NCBI GenBank assembly: GCA_039817415.1
Contig: JBCBVV010000015.1
Span: 1 to 64,000 of the forward strand
From: JALEFZ01 sp039817415
Lineage (GTDB): Bacteria > Bacteroidota > Bacteroidia > J057
DNA: 64,000 bases
Reading direction: 5' to 3'
The notes under the pieces were generated by a model that saw only the letters and a program-made list of their open reading frames with translations, was not told the DNA's origin and ran no database searches. The position numbers and the translations under genes are program-made. Below are positions 1 to 7,804 of the stretch, piece after piece (the first letter of the stretch is position 1; every line of letters begins with the position of its first letter).

Positions 1-196
1 AACCACAAAGGAATTGAGCATAACCGTCTGGGCCATTCCTACTTTGAAACCAAAGAGGAACACACATGCATTACTTGTACTTCTTCCGTCTATAGTGCAT
101 ATGTTCAAAATCCTACATATCGTTATTGCATGTGTGTTCCTCTTTGGTTTCAAAGTAGGAATGGCCCAGACGGTTATGCTCAATTCCTTTGTGGTT
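1..196. repeat. Perfect 70-bp inverted repeat at window edge
   Basis: Bases 1-70 are the exact reverse complement of bases 127-196, with a 56-bp spacer (71-126). Pairing stops abruptly at 71/126. On the outer side it runs up to base 1, so the true length cannot be seen. The right arm codes for most of the signal peptide and the first mature residues of the gene starting at 101, so the left arm is an inverted copy of coding sequence. An end-of-contig foldback or chimera is the simplest explanation. A natural invertible segment is the alternative. Confidence 0.95.
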
Positions 197-505
197 ACTG
201 CCGATGGAGCTGATATCATGGTTGCCTGGGATGTGCAAGATGAAGCGGGTGTAGCGGAGTACCGCATCTTCCGTAAGTTTGAGGATGAATCTACCCTTAC
301 GCATGTTTCGACTATCCCAAACAGTAGTCAGGGATACTACACATACCTAGACAGCGATATCTTCAAACAACAACCTCGTGTCCTTCATTACGAACTGCAG
401 GTAGTTGTCAATGGGAAGATTCAAACTTTCAAAACCAGTTTGATTCACAATCCCACCTCCATCCAAAGAACTTGGGGAAGCATCAAATCCATGTTCAGAG
501 ACTAA
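101..505 (+). CDS. Small secreted FN3-like protein
   Basis: This 134-residue protein begins with a clear signal peptide (MFKILHIVIACVFLFGFKVG, cut after MAQ). The mature part has the pattern of a single fibronectin-III/Ig-like beta sandwich: a VAWDVQDE strand, an EYRIFRK strand, a central YLD turn and a HYELQVVVNG strand. It ends with a basic tail (SIQRTWGSIKSMFRD). I chose the ATG at 101 because the signal peptide starts there; the longer frame upstream only reads through the left arm of the edge inverted repeat. The next gene begins 62 bp downstream on the same strand, so the two may be co-transcribed. Function is unknown. The inverted repeat covers codons 9-32, so the 5' end of this gene should be treated with caution. 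Confidence 0.7.
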   Translation: MFKILHIVIACVFLFGFKVGMAQTVMLNSFVVTADGADIMVAWDVQDEAGVAEYRIFRKFEDESTLTHVSTIPNSSQGYYTYLDSDIFKQQPRVLHYELQVVVNGKIQTFKTSLIHNPTSIQRTWGSIKSMFRD

Positions 506-567
506 GAAGCTTCCATTTCCTTCCTTTTTTAGCCATTATTCCCGATGTTCGTTTAACAAAGCGTGGA

Positions 568-2502
568 ATGAGGAATGCACTGTTTGTCGTATTATTATTA
601 GGTTGGCTGAATACAAGCGTATCCCAGTCGAGACCTGATCTCCTTCCTCAAAAGAATTGGCCCACTTCTGAAGTCCAATTCCGCTCTCTTTTCTCCAGTT
701 TACATAACCTCAGTAGAAACGCTCCGAATCAAGCCCTTAACCTAGGACATGAGTTGATTGGTCTAGGGAAAGAAAAAGATTGGTTCTTGGGGGAAGCCTC
801 CTATTTTCTGGGTTTGACTTGTTGGTATCAGGGTGCTTATAAATCTGCGCTAGGTTTCTTTAAGTCTGCTTTAGAGGATTTTGAAACGGAGAACAATCAA
901 TTGGGGATTGCCCAATCGTATCAAGGCCTTGGAATGGCCGAATGGAGGTTCGCCAATTTTCCCGGAGCGAATAAATACTTTATCAACTCTCTAAAAATTC
1001 GAGAAGCAGAGGATGATAGCCTTGGGCTCATGCACTCTTTTTACTGGCTAGGTATCATCAGAGCTGATTTGGAGCAGTTTGAAGAGTCTGCTGATTATTA
1101 CCTTCGTTCCTTGACTTTTGCTCGATTGCTCCTTCAAAAACAGCACGAGGCAGATGTCTTAAATGTCATGGGGAGATCATGGCGTAAGCAGAAGGTGTAT
1201 GACAAGGCCCTTTCTATGCATGTGGCCTCTTTTCACCTCTATCAGGAACTACAGGATTCGCTGGGAATGTCCGATTACTTCAACAATGTGGGAAGTATTT
1301 ACCGGCGACAAGGAAAACTGGATCAGGCATTGACGCACTTTTTTCAAGCCCTCGCCATTCAATTAAAATTACAAGATAGGGAAGGGCTAGCCGATGGGTA
1401 CAATGACATCGGAACTACCCTGATGCAAAAAGGTGCCTTCATGGAGTCAGTTGATTACCTGAACCGAGGCTTGGTAGCAGCCCGTGAAGCTGGTTTGCTA
1501 GATGATGTGAGGTACGCCTACAAAAGTCTATCTGCCGTACACGATTCCCTTAGAAATTATGACTTGGCATACGATTACTTCATCAAGTTTACCCAGGTGA
1601 AAGACTCTATCTATGACTTGGCCACTCAAAACCTGATAGGGCAGCAACTAGATGAATATGAACGTGAAAAGGTTCTTGCTGAAAATCAGGCAAGAAAGGA
1701 AGCAGGATCCCAAAGAGTAAGATTCTGGGTTACCTTATTCATCAGCTTATTGGCCTTGGCTGCCGCAGTTACGGTTTTCTTCTTCTGGCAAAACCGGATC
1801 AATGCCAGAAATGCAAGACAATTAGAAGCCAAAAATACCTTAATCAATATTCAAAAAGATAGGGCAGAGAAACTGCTTTTGAATATTCTCCCAGCCGAAA
1901 TAGCGGACGAACTCAAACTAAGCCCAAGTGGTCAGGTAAAAACTCGCCATTATGACTCGGTTTCTGTGATGTTTCTGGATTTCAAGGATTTTACTAGAAT
2001 TGCTGAGATTCTTTCTCCCGAAGATCTGGTCGCCGAACTCCACCATTGCTTTAAGGCCTTTGATCAAATTATAGAAGATCATGACATCGAAAAGATCAAA
2101 ACCATCGGTGATGCCTATTTGTGCGCAGGTGGAATTCCAATTGAGGATCCTGCCCACGCAATTAACACGGTAAAGGCTGCTCTCGATATACAAGCCTACT
2201 TAAGCACGTATGGAGAGCAAAGAAAAAGAGAAAATCGACCCTTCTTTCAAGCGAGAGTTGGCGTTCATACCGGTCCTCTGATTGCAGGAGTGGTAGGAAT
2301 CAAAAAGTTTGCCTATGATATTTGGGGGGATACTGTCAACACAGCTGCTCGTATTGAGGCCTCTGGGGAAGTCGGGAAAGTCAACATTTCTTCTTCCACC
2401 TATCAATTGATCAAGGATCTTAGTATTTGTACCTACAGAGGAAAAGTCCCAGTAAAAAATAAGGGAGAAGTTGACATGTTTTTTGTTGATTGGGTCATGT
2501 AG
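568..2502 (+). CDS. TPR-repeat, membrane-anchored class III adenylate cyclase
   Basis: This is a 644-residue protein. A signal peptide (MRNALFVVLLLGWLNTSVSQ) is followed by about 330 residues of TPR repeats (A-Y-Y-L-like helices, repeated 'SLGMSDYFNNVG', 'EGLADGYNDIG'), predicted to lie in the periplasm. One transmembrane helix follows near residues 386-407, then a short coiled coil and a cytoplasmic class III cyclase domain. The two metal-binding aspartates are visible (FLDFKDFT, D471; KTIGDAYL, D515). The base-selecting Lys before TIGD and Asp in YDIWGD are those of adenylate rather than guanylate cyclases, and the NTAAR transition-state Asn/Arg pair is intact. The likely product is cAMP, controlled by a protein or ligand sensed through the TPRs. 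The start at 568 is chosen for the signal peptide; an upstream frame from 472 overlaps the preceding gene and has no leader. Confidence 0.88.
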   Translation: MRNALFVVLLLGWLNTSVSQSRPDLLPQKNWPTSEVQFRSLFSSLHNLSRNAPNQALNLGHELIGLGKEKDWFLGEASYFLGLTCWYQGAYKSALGFFKSALEDFETENNQLGIAQSYQGLGMAEWRFANFPGANKYFINSLKIREAEDDSLGLMHSFYWLGIIRADLEQFEESADYYLRSLTFARLLLQKQHEADVLNVMGRSWRKQKVYDKALSMHVASFHLYQELQDSLGMSDYFNNVGSIYRRQGKLDQALTHFFQALAIQLKLQDREGLADGYNDIGTTLMQKGAFMESVDYLNRGLVAAREAGLLDDVRYAYKSLSAVHDSLRNYDLAYDYFIKFTQVKDSIYDLATQNLIGQQLDEYEREKVLAENQARKEAGSQRVRFWVTLFISLLALAAAVTVFFFWQNRINARNARQLEAKNTLINIQKDRAEKLLLNILPAEIADELKLSPSGQVKTRHYDSVSVMFLDFKDFTRIAEILSPEDLVAELHHCFKAFDQIIEDHDIEKIKTIGDAYLCAGGIPIEDPAHAINTVKAALDIQAYLSTYGEQRKRENRPFFQARVGVHTGPLIAGVVGIKKFAYDIWGDTVNTAARIEASGEVGKVNISSSTYQLIKDLSICTYRGKVPVKNKGEVDMFFVDWVM

Positions 2503-2572
2503 GTCTCCTTTTTTGCTTCTCCTATTTCTATACGTATTTTCGGTATATCATTACTATTCTACTATAACTACT

Positions 2573-4660
2573 ATGATGAAACATATCTTTATGGCCTTAA
2601 CGGCAATCCTACTAGGTGGATTCCTGTGGTCATGTCAACCGGTCAAAGAGGGCCCTATTGTCCTTACTTCTCCTGATCAATCCATTGGAGTAAATGTCTT
2701 TGTTAATTCGGTGGGTCGCCCTGGCTATACTGTTTCTTATCAAGGCAGGACTGTATTAGATACCTCCTATTTAGGAATGGAATTCAAAGAAGCTGAAGCA
2801 TTTAAGGATGGCTTCATGATGGAGACGGTGGATATTCGCAAAATCAATGAGACTTGGGAAATGCAGTGGGGAGAACAACGGGAAGTGATCAATGATTTTC
2901 GTGAGGCGACCTTTAATCTGGTTGAAAAAGAGGGAAAGCAAAGAAAGTTAACTCTTGTCTTCAGAGCCTACAATGATGGTATAGGCTTCCGTTATGACAT
3001 TCCTGCCATGGAAGGAGTTGATGAGTTGATCGTTACAGATGAACACACTGAATTTGCTTTGACTGGAGACCATGATGTGTGGTGGATACCCGGCGACTGG
3101 GACATTTATGAACACCTTTACAGCCATACCAAGGTAAGTGAGATTGATACGGTAGGGAAACTCAACCATCCTAATCTCATTGCCACGACCATTCCTGAAA
3201 TCGCGGTAAATACCCCGGTAACCATGAAAACCAAGGATGGGATCTACCTGAGTTTTCATGAGGCTGCCTTGACCAACTATCCAGGCATAACCCTTAAGAA
3301 GAACGAAGGCTCTCTGACATTGACCTCCGAATTGGTCGGTTCCAAGCGTTTGGGGGCCAAGGCAAAGATTCCTGTTCCATTTAAGACGCCTTGGAGAACC
3401 ATTCAAATCGCAGACAGAGCTGGGGATTTGATTGAGTCCAACTTGATTGTTAACCTGAATGAGCCCAACAAAATCGGCGATGTGACTTCCTATTTCAAGC
3501 CGATGAAATACATGGGAATCTGGTGGCACATGCACCTTTCCAAAAATGACTGGGAATTGGCAAGTGGTAAGCACGGAGCTACGACAGAAGAAGCCAAAAG
3601 AATGATGGATTTTGCTTCTCAACACAATATAGAAGGGCTCTTAGTGGAAGGCTGGAATACAGGATGGGAACATTGGATTGGATTTGATGATCGTGAGGGA
3701 GTGTTCGACTTTGTTACTCCTTACCCAGATTATGACATAGAAGAGGTCGTCCGGTATGGAAAAGAAAAAGGCGTACAGCTGATCATGCACCATGAGACAT
3801 CTGCTGCTCCTCGTACCTATGAACAGCAATTGGATACAGCTTATAAACTAATGGAAAGACTAGGTATCCATTCTGTTAAGACAGGCTATGTAGGTCCCAT
3901 TATTCCTGATGGAGAGTATCATCACGGTCAGTGGATGGTCAATCACTTTCGAAAAGTTCTTGAAACGGGAGCTAAGTACAAGGTCGCCATTAATGCACAC
4001 GAACCCATCATGGCTACGGGTCTACGTCGTACCTATCCCAATGCCATTGCCCGTGAAGGTCTGCGAGGACAGGAATACAATACTTGGTCAATCGAAGGGG
4101 GAAACAGTACAGACCACTTGACTGTGGTTGCCTTTACCCGTATGCTGGCTGGACCTATTGACTACACCCCTGGGGTATTTAAGCGCGACCTAAGACCTTT
4201 TAGGGACAATGAGCTAAATACGACTATGGGACATGAAATCGCCCTCTATGTGGTGGTATATAGCCCTGTACAGATGTTGTGTGATCTCCCTGAGCATATT
4301 GGAGACCATCCTTTCCTTCCCTTCATTGAAGAGGTCGGGGTAGATTGGGAACAATCCAAAGTAATTGATGGAGAAATTGGTGAGCATGTTACCATTGCTA
4401 GGCAAGAAAAAGGGACAGACCGTTGGTTTGTTGGTTCTATTACGGATGAGAATGAGCGTACGGTAGAGTTTGAATTAGATTTCCTTCCAGAAGGCAAGAC
4501 CTACAAGGCTACTTATTATCTAGATGGTCCTGATGCGCATTACAAGACCAATCTAACGGATGTTGAAGTGAAATCTGCTGAAGTGAAAAAAGGCGATAAG
4601 GTGTCCATGCGTTTGGCAGCCGGTGGGGGTGGTGCCATTAGCTTGATTCCGGTAGAATAG
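2573..4660 (+). CDS. GH97 glycoside hydrolase, SusB-like lipoprotein
   Basis: This 695-residue lipoprotein has a type II signal peptide (GGFLWSC lipobox) and should be tethered to the outer membrane or periplasmic face. The family is GH97: an N-terminal beta-sandwich, a TIM barrel starting near GIWWHMH, and a C-terminal sheet domain. Two glutamates, E477 in INAHEPI and E501 in RGQEYN, are 24 residues apart. That matches the spacing I recall for the base/acid pair of Bacteroides SusB (E508/E532), which points to the inverting alpha-glucosidase branch rather than the retaining alpha-galactosidase branch that uses Asp. Several Glu residues could bind Ca2+. It follows the cyclase gene by 70 bp. 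No susC/susD genes are nearby, so its substrate is inferred to be an alpha-linked glucan only by family. It ends before a hairpin terminator. Confidence 0.9.
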   Translation: MMKHIFMALTAILLGGFLWSCQPVKEGPIVLTSPDQSIGVNVFVNSVGRPGYTVSYQGRTVLDTSYLGMEFKEAEAFKDGFMMETVDIRKINETWEMQWGEQREVINDFREATFNLVEKEGKQRKLTLVFRAYNDGIGFRYDIPAMEGVDELIVTDEHTEFALTGDHDVWWIPGDWDIYEHLYSHTKVSEIDTVGKLNHPNLIATTIPEIAVNTPVTMKTKDGIYLSFHEAALTNYPGITLKKNEGSLTLTSELVGSKRLGAKAKIPVPFKTPWRTIQIADRAGDLIESNLIVNLNEPNKIGDVTSYFKPMKYMGIWWHMHLSKNDWELASGKHGATTEEAKRMMDFASQHNIEGLLVEGWNTGWEHWIGFDDREGVFDFVTPYPDYDIEEVVRYGKEKGVQLIMHHETSAAPRTYEQQLDTAYKLMERLGIHSVKTGYVGPIIPDGEYHHGQWMVNHFRKVLETGAKYKVAINAHEPIMATGLRRTYPNAIAREGLRGQEYNTWSIEGGNSTDHLTVVAFTRMLAGPIDYTPGVFKRDLRPFRDNELNTTMGHEIALYVVVYSPVQMLCDLPEHIGDHPFLPFIEEVGVDWEQSKVIDGEIGEHVTIARQEKGTDRWFVGSITDENERTVEFELDFLPEGKTYKATYYLDGPDAHYKTNLTDVEVKSAEVKKGDKVSMRLAAGGGGAISLIPVE

Positions 4661-4697
4661 GTTTTCCTATTGAAAATATTACCTATATTTTTTTCGA

Positions 4698-4745
4698 AAA
4701 ATGGGGAATTGGCCTTGGCTATTTCCCCATTTTCCTTTTCAAATG
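4698..4745 (+). terminator. Rho-independent terminator after GH97 gene
   Basis: An 11-bp stem (AAAATGGGGAA at 4698-4708 with TTCCCCATTTT at 4723-4733) closes a 14-nt loop and is followed by a pyrimidine-rich tract. It lies 38 bp after the GH97 stop codon. Confidence 0.75.
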
Positions 4746-4784
4746 CTGTATTTCTTGTTAACACTTTCTTACCATTTACATATT

Positions 4785-4814
4785 TTCGTTCTTCGGTGTG
4801 TTTGGCTATCTTTA
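4785..4814 (+). promoter_or_regulatory. Probable Bacteroidota promoter for glycosyltransferase gene
   Basis: TTCG (4785-4788) and TATCTTTA (4807-4814), separated by 18 bp, approximate the Bacteroidota TTTG-N19-TAnnTTTG consensus with one mismatch in each box. The start codon is 22 bp downstream of the -7 box. Confidence 0.4.
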
Positions 4815-4835
4815 CGCCCTTAAAATCCAGCTCAA

Positions 4836-5798
4836 ATGGACATTTCTCTTGTCATTCCACTGTATAATGAAGATGAATCTCTGGATGTTCTGCTCAAGGA
4901 CATCGACGAGGTCATGAAGGAGCTTCCTTACACCTATGAGGTGGTCATGATTGATGATGGAAGTCGGGATAATTCATGGGCAGTTGTACAGGACTTGTCT
5001 AAAAAGTATCCTGGTATCCACGGTATTCGCTTCCAGCGAAACTACGGAAAGGCTGCTGCGCTGCAGAAAGGTTTTGAAGCAGCTAAGGGGGAGGTGGTTA
5101 TCACCATGGATGCAGACGGGCAGGATCGTCCTACTGAGATTCCAGAGCTATATAGGATGATCACAGAAGATGGGTTTGATTTGGTTTCTGGTTGGAAGAA
5201 GAAGCGTCATGACCCGCTTTCCAAAACCTTACCTTCGAAGTTGTTCAACTTCGTGGTCCGCCTTGTATCTGGAATTAAACTTCATGATTTCAACTGCGGA
5301 TTGAAGGCCTATAAAAATCAGGTCGTTAAATCCGTGGAGGTTTATGGGTCGATGCATCGATATATTCCCTTATTGGCTAAGTGGGCAGGTTTTGATAACA
5401 TAGGAGAAAAGGTTGTGGAGCACCGTGAACGTGAGTTTGGGGTATCCAAATTTGGAGGAAAACGCCTGATTACGGGAGGTTTAGATTTGTTATCCCTTTT
5501 GGTCGTTCAGCGCTACTTCAAGAAACCTATGCACTTTTTCGGTTCTTGGGGCCTTGTTTTTATGTTGATTGGAGCGGCCAGTTTGATTTATCTGATGAGC
5601 ATCAAGATCATCGACGGAGAATTAGGGAATCGTTTGCCTTCTATTGCCTTCGGCTCGGTCATGTTCTTGTCTGGGGTTATGTTTTTCAGTACAGGGCTAT
5701 TAGCAGAACTTATATCAAGGAATTCACCTTTTAAAAATACCTACAAGATTTCAGAACGAGTGATCAAGGGAGAGACTCTGAAAGAAGAGCTTTTCTAG
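4836..5798 (+). CDS. Family 2 glycosyltransferase with two C-terminal TM helices
   Basis: This 320-residue GT2 enzyme resembles dolichol/undecaprenyl-phosphate sugar transferases (DPM1, GtrB, ArnC type). The N-terminal GT-A fold starts at ISLVIPLYNED, the nucleotide-binding D is in MIDDGSRDNSW, and the DxD-type site is in MDADGQDRP. The NCGLKAYK segment is typical of the family. Two hydrophobic helices near residues 233-255 and 268-292 anchor it to the inner membrane, so the acceptor is probably a polyprenyl phosphate and the product a lipid-linked sugar for envelope glycans. The epimerase gene 28 bp downstream could provide or modify the sugar nucleotide. Confidence 0.88.
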   Translation: MDISLVIPLYNEDESLDVLLKDIDEVMKELPYTYEVVMIDDGSRDNSWAVVQDLSKKYPGIHGIRFQRNYGKAAALQKGFEAAKGEVVITMDADGQDRPTEIPELYRMITEDGFDLVSGWKKKRHDPLSKTLPSKLFNFVVRLVSGIKLHDFNCGLKAYKNQVVKSVEVYGSMHRYIPLLAKWAGFDNIGEKVVEHREREFGVSKFGGKRLITGGLDLLSLLVVQRYFKKPMHFFGSWGLVFMLIGAASLIYLMSIKIIDGELGNRLPSIAFGSVMFLSGVMFFSTGLLAELISRNSPFKNTYKISERVIKGETLKEELF

Positions 5799-5826
5799 TC
5801 TAGCACTCACTTCAACGTTTTAGCAC

Positions 5827-6906
5827 ATGAAATATCATCTCATTTCCGGAGGTTGCGGATTTGTCGGAAGAAACCTCGCCAAGCATCTGATTAGATCTAC
5901 TCAGGATCGCGTGATTGTTGTTGACGATTGCTCTGTGGGTATGGAACCTGCCAAATGGCCTATGCCAGAAGGAGGTACCTTTTTAGGAGGAAGCCCTGTT
6001 CGTACGGAGGGGAATGCTGAATTCTGGGGAGAGAATGAGCGTTTCATGTTTTGGAATGGAGATTTTAGGCTCTTCCTACGTAACATGCTTGAGCAACCCA
6101 ACTGGTTGAAAGAGGAGTATGGCTTCTATGACTTTGAGAAATTCGAGGATGTCTTTCACTTCGCGGCTATCGTAGGCGGACGTGCCAAAATCGATGGCGA
6201 CCCGATGATGGTGGCCCTTGACCTATCTATCGATGCAGAGTTTTTCTACTGGGCATGTCGCCACAAGCCTGCGCGCGTCATGTTCCCTAGTTCCAGCGCT
6301 GCCTATCCTGTCAACCTACAAAAGGAAGGGGATTATGTAGCCTTGAAAGAGTCTGACATCGACTTTCAAACTGGGAACCTAGGCCAGCCGGATATGACCT
6401 ATGGATGGTCTAAGTTAACTGGTGAATATTTGGCTCGTATTGCTGCTGAACATTATGACTTACATGTAGCTTGTGTACGTCCCTTCTCAGGTTATGGAGA
6501 AGATCAGGATTTGTCATATCCTATTCCTGCTATTGCGACTCGAGCTGCTGGAAAGGAAGACCCATTCGAAGTATGGGGTACAGGCAAACAAGGCCGTGAC
6601 TTTGTACACATCGACGATTGTATCGATGCTATTATGTTTGCCTTAGACAACATCAAGGATGGCTCTGCCATGAACATTGGCTCTGGGAAGATCACTTCTT
6701 TTCTAGAGATCATTGAGGTCTTTACCAAATTTGCTGGCTACAATCCTCCTATTAAGCAGCTTCTTGACAAACCTGTAGGGGTACATGCCCGCCACGCCAA
6801 TATGGACTTTGTATTTAATACCTTAGGCTGGAAACCAAAGATTTCTTTAGAAGAAGGAATGAAGAGGGTGTACAACGCTGCTGTGGAGCGTCTCAAAAAT
6901 GCCTGA
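5827..6906 (+). CDS. NAD-dependent sugar-nucleotide epimerase/dehydratase (extended SDR)
   Basis: This is a 359-residue extended short-chain dehydrogenase/reductase. The Rossmann motif GGCGFVG sits near the N-terminus, the catalytic pair is in YGWSK (YxxxK), and a Ser run (FPSSSAAYP) supplies the third catalytic residue. QGRDFVHIDDC is the usual NDP-sugar epimerase signature. An unusual insert (WPMPEGG to NGDFRLF, about residues 44-85) follows the second strand. Substrate is not certain; GDP- or UDP-sugar epimerases and decarboxylases are the nearest family types. It is spaced 28 bp after the GT2 gene and is followed by a strong terminator, so the pair forms a two-gene unit for surface glycan synthesis. 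Confidence 0.85.
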   Translation: MKYHLISGGCGFVGRNLAKHLIRSTQDRVIVVDDCSVGMEPAKWPMPEGGTFLGGSPVRTEGNAEFWGENERFMFWNGDFRLFLRNMLEQPNWLKEEYGFYDFEKFEDVFHFAAIVGGRAKIDGDPMMVALDLSIDAEFFYWACRHKPARVMFPSSSAAYPVNLQKEGDYVALKESDIDFQTGNLGQPDMTYGWSKLTGEYLARIAAEHYDLHVACVRPFSGYGEDQDLSYPIPAIATRAAGKEDPFEVWGTGKQGRDFVHIDDCIDAIMFALDNIKDGSAMNIGSGKITSFLEIIEVFTKFAGYNPPIKQLLDKPVGVHARHANMDFVFNTLGWKPKISLEEGMKRVYNAAVERLKNA

Positions 6907-6928
6907 TTGATATAACTAAATCTCTACA

Positions 6929-6972
6929 TAAAGCTCATTATAATCTCTCTTGGTTATAATGAGCTTTATTCT
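6929..6972 (+). terminator. Strong hairpin terminator after epimerase gene
   Basis: A perfect 15-bp stem (6929-6943 with 6954-6968) and a 10-nt loop are followed by T-rich sequence, 22 bp after the epimerase stop. Confidence 0.8.
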
Positions 6973-7020
6973 TCAAATAGGTTATGTATGGATGTATAGC
7001 TGTTTGGGATTATGAATCGA

Positions 7021-7127
7021 TATATAACCTCTTGCAGTTGTAAATGGGATCATGTTGAGAAATGGTTATGATTTGATTCATGACCGAAGGAGGTTATATT
7101 GGGAAATATAATTCTTAAAGGTTATAT
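7021..7127 (+). promoter_or_regulatory. Promoter with three AGGTTATAT boxes upstream of satD-like gene
   Basis: A TTTG (7072-7075), 19-bp spacer and TATATTGG (7095-7102) match the Bacteroidota promoter with one mismatch. AGGTTATAT occurs at 7091-7099, overlapping the -7 box, and again at 7119-7127 in the expected 5' leader. An inverted copy lies at 7022-7030. Shorter GGTTAT copies lie at 6980-6985 and 7064-7069. This arrangement suggests operators for a DNA-binding protein. The downstream gene ends in a helix-turn-helix, so autoregulation is a natural inference. Confidence 0.55.
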
Positions 7128-7133
7128 TTAGGC

Positions 7134-7784
7134 ATGGCCATATATGCTGTCATGACAGGCGATATAGTAGATTCTTCCCTTTTGACCCATCAGGAAAGGG
7201 CCTCTTTGTTGCAATTACTAGATGTAGTCTTTGCAGAAATCAAGGAAGAGGAAAAAGCAGTAAAAAAATCTTTTGAAATATTCCGTGGGGACAGCTTTCA
7301 AGGCTTGTTGAATGATCCTGGACCGGCCCTTCGCCTCGCCTTAAAAATTCGATTAAAGCTTATCGCAGATAAAGAAAAGATGCATCCTAATGATTGGGAT
7401 GCTAGAATAGCCATTGGGATAGGGGAGGTGTCTTATCAAGCCGAATATGTATCTACTTCAGACGGTCCTGCTTTTCGCTATTCAGGGCCTATTCTAGATG
7501 AGATGAAGCGAGAAGATAGGATTAAGATAACTTCCTTTGACGCAGAATTTAATGAGGAAATGAAAGTTTCCTGCTCTTTATTGGATGCCGTATCTAGTCG
7601 GTGGACCAGTAGGCAGGCAGCAGTGATGTTGGAGGCGATGAAGGGCCTCAAACAAGGCGAAATCGCAGCAAAATTAGGAATTTCGCAACCAGCCATTAGT
7701 AAAATGCTGACCATTTCACATTGGGACGCACTCGAGAGCATGATGAAACGTTATGAAACCCTGGTGAACAGATTTACCCTTTAG
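7134..7784 (+). CDS. SatD-like protein with C-terminal HTH
   Basis: This 216-residue protein begins with AVMTGDIVDSS, the hallmark N-terminus of the SatD family. About 150 residues of that domain follow, including an IFRGDSFQ motif and an ARIAIGIGEV strand whose layout recalls nucleotide-cyclase-like ferredoxin folds. The C-terminus (TSRQAAVMLEAMKGLKQGEIAAKLGISQPAISKML, near residues 155-190) is a clear helix-turn-helix. The ATG at 7134 is 34 bp downstream of the putative -7 box and 7 bp after an AGGTTATAT box. The next gene starts 20 bp downstream and encodes a DUF3307-type membrane protein, a pairing I recall from other Bacteroidota. Biochemical function is unknown; the HTH suggests a transcription regulator acting on its own operon. 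Confidence 0.75.
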   Translation: MAIYAVMTGDIVDSSLLTHQERASLLQLLDVVFAEIKEEEKAVKKSFEIFRGDSFQGLLNDPGPALRLALKIRLKLIADKEKMHPNDWDARIAIGIGEVSYQAEYVSTSDGPAFRYSGPILDEMKREDRIKITSFDAEFNEEMKVSCSLLDAVSSRWTSRQAAVMLEAMKGLKQGEIAAKLGISQPAISKMLTISHWDALESMMKRYETLVNRFTL

Positions 7785-7804
7785 CATAAACACACAAACA
7801 CCCT

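Noticed and set aside
1..100. Longer N-terminus of the first gene from base 14
   Set aside because: It would translate the left arm of the inverted repeat and put a signal peptide in the middle of the protein.
2948..3625. A 225-codon minus-strand frame inside the GH97 gene
   Set aside because: It lies wholly opposite the well-supported GH97 gene, shows no domain and looks like a shadow frame.
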